Source: an uncultured Eubacteriales bacterium (lineage in GTDB: Bacteria > Bacillota > Clostridia > Christensenellales > Borkfalkiaceae). Taken from it: 10,536 nt of DNA. Where the stretch lies: the NCBI GenBank assembly GCA_958405585.1, contig CATYEP010000057.1:1-10536 (forward strand). Direction: 5' to 3'. The notes under the pieces were generated by a model. That model worked only from the letters and a program-made list of their open reading frames with translations, made no database searches and was not told where the DNA came from. Positions 6,486-10,536 of this stretch are shown piece by piece; within the stretch, counting starts at the first letter, position 1; each line of letters opens with the position of its first letter. A program made the position numbers and the translations under genes.

Positions 6486-7820
6486 TCAATTCTTATTGTC
6501 AGAGAAAAATTCGTGATAAACGGCACGGACACATTTTTCGTAATCTTCGTTGTCGATCCCGACAATTATATTCAGCTCGCTGGAGCCCTGATCGATCATA
6601 CGGACATTGATCCCTGCATCAGAGAGCGCTTTAAACAAACGGGCGGATGTACCGATACTGGACGCCATCCCATGTCCCACCGTTGCAACCAATGCGATAT
6701 TTTCCAGAACACGCAAGTAATCCGGGTGAACTGCCTCACGGATCTCCGCCAACAGCTTTTCCAAAAGGCCGTCCGTAAGATACTTGCTTTCGATGACCAG
6801 CGATAATGTATCGATCCCCGACGGCATATGCTCAAAGCAGATCTTATGATCTTCCAGAACAGACAACACTTTGCGGGCAAATCCGATTTCTCCGTTCATC
6901 ATCGATTTCTCAAGGAAAATAACCGTAAAATCCTTTTTCCCGGCAATTCCCGTGACCGTATTCCCGCGGGATACGTATTTTTTCGAAGGTAAAATCAAGG
7001 TACCCGGATCTTCCGGGCGGAATGTGTTCTTGATTTTAATCGGAATATCTCCTTTCCGTACAGGAAAAATTGAATCGGCATGCAACACGTTTGCTCCCAT
7101 ATAGGAAAGCTCACGCAATTCCTTGAACGAAATCACCTCGATCCGTTCGGGACTGTTCACGATGCGCGGATCGCATGCCAAAAATCCACTGACATCCGTC
7201 CAGTTTTCATACAATTCCGCATTTACCGCTCTTGCGATAATGGATCCGCTGATATCGGAACCGCCGCGGGAAAAGGTCTTGATATTCCCGTTTGAATCCG
7301 TGCCGTAAAAGCCCGGGATAACTGCTTCCTTGCATGACTCCAGTTTCGCCGCAATGATCGGGTAAGATTTTTCCTCGTCGAAGGCTCCCTTTTCATTGAA
7401 GAAAATAATATCCTTGGCGTCGACGAATGCCCAACCCAATTTTGCCGCTATGATCCGAGCATTCAAATATTCGCCGCGCGAAGCCGTAAAATCCGCACTC
7501 TTTCTTTCGTTTATTTCCTTTTCCGTCTCGTTAAGAATCGAACCGATATCGAACGCACTCATTCCCAACTCTTCCACAATGGAAGTAAAGCGCGTGCGGA
7601 TCTTTGCAAACGTATCTGCACACTGTCCCTTTTCTTTCGCCTCACGATAGCATTCATACAACAGATCCGTAACTTTCGTATCCCCCGAATAACGCTTGCC
7701 GGGCGCCGATACAACCGCATATTTACGCGCAGGATCACCGCGCAATATCTCACAGACTTTCAATATATTCGTGCCGTCCGCCAAAGACGAACCGCCAAAC
7801 TTGCATACGACCGGTTTCAT
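6486..7820 (-). CDS. lysC: Aspartate kinase with C-terminal ACT domains
   Basis: Phosphorylates L-aspartate to 4-aspartyl phosphate, the first step toward lysine/diaminopimelate, threonine and methionine. The 444-residue protein begins with the amino-acid-kinase motif CKFGGSSLAD (6-15). It continues with TASRGEYL (122-129, aspartate binding) and TFSRGGSDISG (182-192, nucleotide/substrate loop) followed by NWTDVSGF. Two ACT regulatory domains follow: about 294-365 and about 374-440, the second containing GTSARLFKALSDAGINVRMI (390-409). The ACT pair implies feedback inhibition by an end product, probably lysine and/or threonine; which one cannot be read from the sequence. The length and single chain match the monofunctional LysC/ThrA-kinase type rather than the alpha/beta type of B. 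subtilis LysC. Its ATG directly follows the TAA of the DUF1015 gene, and its AAGGAG site lies inside that gene's last codons, so translation is coupled. No lysine riboswitch precedes it. Confidence 0.96.
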   Translation of the reverse strand: MKPVVCKFGGSSLADGTNILKVCEILRGDPARKYAVVSAPGKRYSGDTKVTDLLYECYREAKEKGQCADTFAKIRTRFTSIVEELGMSAFDIGSILNETEKEINERKSADFTASRGEYLNARIIAAKLGWAFVDAKDIIFFNEKGAFDEEKSYPIIAAKLESCKEAVIPGFYGTDSNGNIKTFSRGGSDISGSIIARAVNAELYENWTDVSGFLACDPRIVNSPERIEVISFKELRELSYMGANVLHADSIFPVRKGDIPIKIKNTFRPEDPGTLILPSKKYVSRGNTVTGIAGKKDFTVIFLEKSMMNGEIGFARKVLSVLEDHKICFEHMPSGIDTLSLVIESKYLTDGLLEKLLAEIREAVHPDYLRVLENIALVATVGHGMASSIGTSARLFKALSDAGINVRMIDQGSSELNIIVGIDNEDYEKCVRAVYHEFFSDNKN

Positions 7821-9026
7821 TTATCTTATCTCCTTGCCCTCGATGTAATATCTCTTCTCTTCACTTTCACCCATCGAAAAAGTCTTGCGCGGCAAACTCC
7901 CGAAACGCTGAACTTGCCCAAATAATTGACCTTTATCCATTTTCGGCAGACAAATCCCGACACAATCGGGATTCTCCCGCGTAAATTGCGCCAAGGCCTG
8001 TTCTCCATGAATATAATCCACGCTTCCGCCTTTATTTGAAATATATTCCAAAATATAGGAATCAACTGCGCGCACGGCGTCCGCCGCTTCTTCCGGCAAA
8101 GAAATACTCTGCTTTTTTCCGCTCACGTAAAATGCTCCGTTCCCCTTGTCTATACCCAAAAAACCTTTTATGAAATCCGCCGCATCTACATCCTTTACAA
8201 GCCTGTGTATCGCTTCAAAACGTATCCCTTCATCGTAAAGATTAACCGCTTCGCAAAGCGCATACCTCGCCGGATGCGTCTCCCGTTCCGACGCGGGCAA
8301 GTCCGCCTTGATCTTCTCCCAAAGCGCTTTCGCCGACGCAAGCGAATGATTTCCGTCTCCGACCATAAAAAGCAGGCCGTCTTTTTTCAGACTTTCAAAA
8401 CGTCGGATCACCTCTTCATATTCCGCCACAAATTGCCCGCAAACATGTCCGCCGCCCATATTCAATTCAAAATCATATAAAGTTTCAAGATCTGTCCGAC
8501 CTTTCAGCTCTCCCAAAACAAGATCCTGCGGATCATCGTACAATAACATTATATGCGGAAATTCCAGCTCCGCACACTCTCTGATTTTCAATCTGGGCGG
8601 TATCCGTTCCAGTATCGTCGCCTCCGTCGCACGGATCGAGGCATTGCTCTGTTTTTCATACGAATATTCTTCCAGATCCACAGCCAGCACGATGCCTGTC
8701 CGCACAGGCGAATACGGGGTCTTGCGGCGCACCAATACAAACCCTTTCGGAAGTTTCCGAAATACGCCGCCGTGCCTGTATTCCCGCATCGTTTTCGCAA
8801 TATTCCCGATCCGATCCGCGCAATCCTCTTTGTCCAAATATATTTCCGGCAAGGTCAGCCGTAGCGTTGAAGGTTTTTCGCCGACTGTTTGCTCCAATTC
8901 CGACCAATACGCACTGTCCGACGTGTGCTGATCACAGGCGATCACCGCCCATGCGTGCATATCCGTTCCGACACGCGGCAGTAAAATTTCAGGCACTGCG
9001 ATACAGCTCTTCATAGTCTTTTCCAT
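7821..9026 (-). CDS. DUF1015-family protein
   Basis: Conserved protein of unknown biochemical function, spanning nearly the whole DUF1015 family length. Recognisable stretches, numbered from the GTG alternative at 9035, are AVPEILLPRVGTDMHAWAVI (13-32), ACDQHTS (33-39), STLRLTLPEIYL (56-67), IRATEATILERIPPR (134-148) and the conserved GDGNHSLA (226-233). The last is equivalent to the DGHHR-like motif of other branches and is a likely metal or phosphate site. FEAIHR (273-278) and the C-terminal LPRKTFSMGESEEKRYY follow. No signal peptide or membrane segment is seen. From memory, relatives often lie near serine biosynthesis genes, which is not the case here. Start choice: GAGG (9039-9042) lies 12 bases from the ATG at 9026 (401 residues, chosen) but only 3 from the in-frame GTG at 9035 (404 residues); the intervening TTG at 9032 is possible. 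The gene sits between the small membrane ORF and lysC in one operon. Confidence 0.88.
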   Translation of the reverse strand: MEKTMKSCIAVPEILLPRVGTDMHAWAVIACDQHTSDSAYWSELEQTVGEKPSTLRLTLPEIYLDKEDCADRIGNIAKTMREYRHGGVFRKLPKGFVLVRRKTPYSPVRTGIVLAVDLEEYSYEKQSNASIRATEATILERIPPRLKIRECAELEFPHIMLLYDDPQDLVLGELKGRTDLETLYDFELNMGGGHVCGQFVAEYEEVIRRFESLKKDGLLFMVGDGNHSLASAKALWEKIKADLPASERETHPARYALCEAVNLYDEGIRFEAIHRLVKDVDAADFIKGFLGIDKGNGAFYVSGKKQSISLPEEAADAVRAVDSYILEYISNKGGSVDYIHGEQALAQFTRENPDCVGICLPKMDKGQLFGQVQRFGSLPRKTFSMGESEEKRYYIEGKEIR

Positions 9027-9040
9027 CCGCAACACGCACC

Positions 9041-9160
9041 TCAGCCCCCGAAATTGATCACGATAAATACAAATACGGCCAATGCGATCGATAAAAGTTT
9101 GATCGGCACATTATCTATAAAAATACCGGCAACTTTGCGCCAGAAACTCTTTTCTCTCAT
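9041..9160 (-). CDS. 39-residue single-pass membrane microprotein resembling the CdaR (YbbR) N-terminal anchor
   Basis: Short ORF beginning MREKSFWRKVAGIFIDN and ending in a hydrophobic segment (VPIKLLSIALAVFVFIVINF, 18-37) then GG and TGA. Its ATG overlaps the cdaA stop as ATGA, and GGAG (9170-9173) lies nine bases upstream, so it is well placed for coupled translation. Five basic residues before or at the membrane segment predict N-in orientation. In most Firmicutes the gene after cdaA is cdaR, encoding a protein with one N-terminal membrane segment and several extracytoplasmic YbbR domains that regulates CdaA. The IKLLSIALAVFVFIVIN segment resembles that anchor, but there is no YbbR domain: the next gene starts within 20 bases. 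It may be a true minimal CdaA partner or a deletion stub. Translation is inferred from the start signals and the lack of any in-frame interruption. Confidence 0.72.
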   Translation of the reverse strand: MREKSFWRKVAGIFIDNVPIKLLSIALAVFVFIVINFGG

Positions 9161-9981
9161 ATGCGTTTTCTCCAATCAGCAGACAAGTCTTTCCAGTAAT
9201 AATCGCTCAGCGTCTTTTTCAACAGATCATAATCTGCATAACGCGATATCTTTCCGCGCTGTGCGATCGTAATGATCCCCGTTTCTTCCGATACGATCAA
9301 AGCAATCACGTTGGACGTTTCCGTAATCCCGATACCCGCCCGATGACGCGTTCCCAATTCTTTGGGAATGTTGACGTTTTGTGTCAACGGCAGAAAACAG
9401 CCTGCCGCCTGTATTTTATAATTGTTAATAATCATTGCCCCGTCATGCAGCGGCGCTTTGACAAAAAATATTCCTTCAATCAGCTGCGACGAAATGTTCG
9501 CATCGAGAATAACCCCGCTTTCCAGAACCTGGGCAGGTATATTGTCGTTCGATAAAATAATCAGTGCACCGATATTGTCTTTGGAAAGATTTTGCAGCGC
9601 CTTGATGATCTCCGAGATATACCGCTCCACCTCGTCCTTGGACGCAAACATCTGATGCTCGCGCTTTTCCGATAAACGGTTCAGCGTACCAAGATTCAGA
9701 ATATCCCGCTTGACTTCCACATTGAAAATGACCAAAATCAATCCAGCCAGAACCATCGGGATCACCATGAATACATCACCCTTCAGCTTTTCGTCCGACG
9801 CAAAAATAATCCCGGTCACAATCACAAACAGAGCGAACACAACGATCACACTGCGGACGTTATTCATTTTCAGAATACGGAATACGTAATAGAACACCAA
9901 GGCAAACAGCAGAATACTCAATACGTCTACCGGCCCGAAATCCGAAAATGCTTTTGCAATATTGGAAAAAAATTCGTTCAT
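9157..9981 (-). CDS. cdaA: Diadenylate cyclase CdaA (c-di-AMP synthase)
   Basis: Makes cyclic di-AMP from two ATP at the inner face of the membrane; c-di-AMP controls potassium and osmolyte uptake and cell-wall stability in Gram-positive bacteria. The 274-residue length is normal for CdaA. Three membrane segments lie at about 18-37, 42-60 and 70-88, followed by the DisA_N/DAC domain. Catalytic signatures are present: PLHDGAMII (177-185, with the DGA triad at 180-182), GTRHRAGIGITE (210-221) and VSEETG (230-235). The conserved LGTLNRL linker lies at 97-103. The region usually reading GALIVIER reads GALIILSND here, a small departure outside the DGA/RHR core. The start is an ATG with GGAGA five bases upstream. 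It follows holA after a 75-base gap and is coupled to the small membrane ORF where cdaR normally sits. No clear promoter is visible in the holA-cdaA gap, so it may be read through from holA or from a weak local promoter. Confidence 0.97.
   Translation of the reverse strand: MNEFFSNIAKAFSDFGPVDVLSILLFALVFYYVFRILKMNNVRSVIVVFALFVIVTGIIFASDEKLKGDVFMVIPMVLAGLILVIFNVEVKRDILNLGTLNRLSEKREHQMFASKDEVERYISEIIKALQNLSKDNIGALIILSNDNIPAQVLESGVILDANISSQLIEGIFFVKAPLHDGAMIINNYKIQAAGCFLPLTQNVNIPKELGTRHRAGIGITETSNVIALIVSEETGIITIAQRGKISRYADYDLLKKTLSDYYWKDLSADWRKRI
9158..9173 (-). promoter_or_regulatory. Ribosome binding site and ATGA coupling site of the microprotein
   Basis: On the minus strand GGAG (9170-9173), nine spacer bases and then ATGA, in which the TGA ends cdaA and the ATG starts the small ORF. 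This arrangement is the main reason to treat the 39-codon ORF as a gene rather than a chance reading frame. Confidence 0.7.
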
Positions 9982-10056
9982 AGAATTCTCCGTCAGCTCA
10001 TTCGTACCATTTTATTTTACATGAAATCGCAAAAAAAATAAAGCAAATAAGGACTG
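9982..10056 (-). other. holA-cdaA intergenic gap, promoter uncertain
   Basis: An AT-rich 75-base gap. On the minus strand it holds an eight-T run (10031-10038) and a TAAAAT that could be a -10 box, with TTGCTT 21 bases upstream, which is too far for a normal spacer. No convincing hairpin precedes the T-run. I cannot tell whether cdaA has its own promoter here. Confidence 0.3.
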
Positions 10057-10536
10057 TTATCCGGCGTTATTTGTATTTCCGCCGAAAAATAATTGCAAAT
10101 TCACCACTTGCAACGCCGCAGATGCCGAAATTTCCCCTGCCTTCATCCTGCTCAGCGCACCGTTGATGCATCGGAAACATTCCTCCACCCTGTGCAGGCC
10201 GATGATCTCTGCCTGACGGCGGCTCATCTTCACACCGTATTCTTTCATACCCAGAAGCTTTGCCGTTTCCGCATCACTCTTACGCAAAAGAACAATTTCA
10301 AACATGCCCCGATAATAGGAGCATAATGCGTTCAGTACCGCCGTTTCATCCATTCCCTTTGCCTGCAATTCGTTTTGTACCGCCATGAATTTACCGTAGT
10401 TTTTTATGCCGAGCGCATTAGACATCTCATACGTCTTATATTCGGCGTCTTTATAGACCACGGCATCCACATCCTGCGCCGTAACCTTTTTTGTATCGGA
10501 CGCAAATGCAATCAGCTTTTCCGTCTCTCCGCTGAT
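10057..10536 (-). CDS. holA: DNA polymerase III subunit delta, C-terminal part (5' end outside window)
   Basis: The delta subunit of the clamp loader opens the beta sliding clamp during replication. Only the last 159 residues are visible; the frame stays open to the window edge (ISGETEKLIAFASD...). Family members have about 330-345 residues, so roughly half is missing, including the beta-binding N-terminal domain. What remains matches the end of the AAA+ lid and the C-terminal collar domain: SGETEKLIAFASDTKKVTAQ followed by DVDAVVYK, then a helical region with LGIKNYGKFMAVQNELQAKG, an LCSYYRGMFEIVLLRKS helix and the LLGMKEYGVKMSRRQAEIIG segment that ends most Firmicutes HolA proteins. It is probably the upstream neighbour, and possibly the operon leader, of cdaA. 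A GTG at 10470 is internal and not the real start. Confidence 0.88.
   Translation of the reverse strand: MSGETEKLIAFASDTKKVTAQDVDAVVYKDAEYKTYEMSNALGIKNYGKFMAVQNELQAKGMDETAVLNALCSYYRGMFEIVLLRKSDAETAKLLGMKEYGVKMSRRQAEIIGLHRVEECFRCINGALSRMKAGEISASAALQVVNLQLFFGGNTNNAG

Noticed and set aside
7800..7840. Lysine riboswitch controlling lysC
   Set aside because: There is no leader at all: lysC starts directly after the DUF1015 stop codon, so regulation must be at the operon level or through the ACT domains.
9054..9272. Rightward 72-codon frame across the end of cdaA
   Set aside because: It is antisense to the cdaA C-terminus and the small membrane ORF, has no ribosome binding site, and the product has no recognisable features.
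10021..10060. Intrinsic terminator between holA and cdaA
   Set aside because: There is a run of eight T on the minus strand, but the only pairing before it is a 3-bp GGA/TCC stem, which is too weak to call.
1..10536. Phage defence, CRISPR, insertion sequence or other mobile system
   Set aside because: No regularly spaced repeats, transposase or recombinase motifs, terminal inverted repeats, or target duplications were seen. All clear genes are core metabolic, replication or membrane functions with similar composition.

Overview
The window reads as chromosomal housekeeping DNA from a low-to-moderate GC Gram-positive bacterium, most likely an uncultured member of the Clostridia. The evidence is clear TTGACA/TATAAT-type promoters, GGAG-type ribosome binding sites, a CdaA-type diadenylate cyclase, and protein variants typical of Firmicutes. 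I see no mobile element, CRISPR array, rRNA or tRNA. The organism assignment is an inference from gene content, not a database result.

Left part (1-2143). A BaiN/HI0933-type flavoprotein runs leftward off the window edge. Transcribed divergently from it is a membrane-anchored protein with an Ala/Ser/Glu-rich linker and two cytoplasmic DUF1508 repeats, followed by a strong terminator. The two promoters are back to back within about 90 bp.

Middle part (2144-6485). serS (seryl-tRNA synthetase, leftward) and a large P-type cation ATPase (rightward) diverge from a 211-bp promoter region. The ATPase ends in a hairpin. Beyond it, a perfect 21-bp hairpin serves as a two-way terminator between the ATPase and the convergent leftward operon.

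Right part (6486-10536, all leftward). In transcription order it holds the 3' part of holA (DNA polymerase III delta), cdaA (c-di-AMP synthase), a 39-codon single-membrane-segment ORF, a DUF1015 protein and aspartate kinase. cdaA and the small ORF overlap by ATGA. The small ORF's stop lies 14 bases before the chosen DUF1015 start, and the DUF1015 stop directly abuts the aspartate kinase start. These four genes are therefore almost certainly one operon ending at the two-way terminator.

The most unusual item is the 39-codon ORF. It sits where cdaR, the gene for the membrane regulator of CdaA, is normally found, and it looks like the CdaR membrane anchor with no YbbR domains. It is either a natural microprotein partner of CdaA or the stub left by a deletion. 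Also notable is the pairing of a c-di-AMP synthase with the first enzyme of the aspartate pathway.
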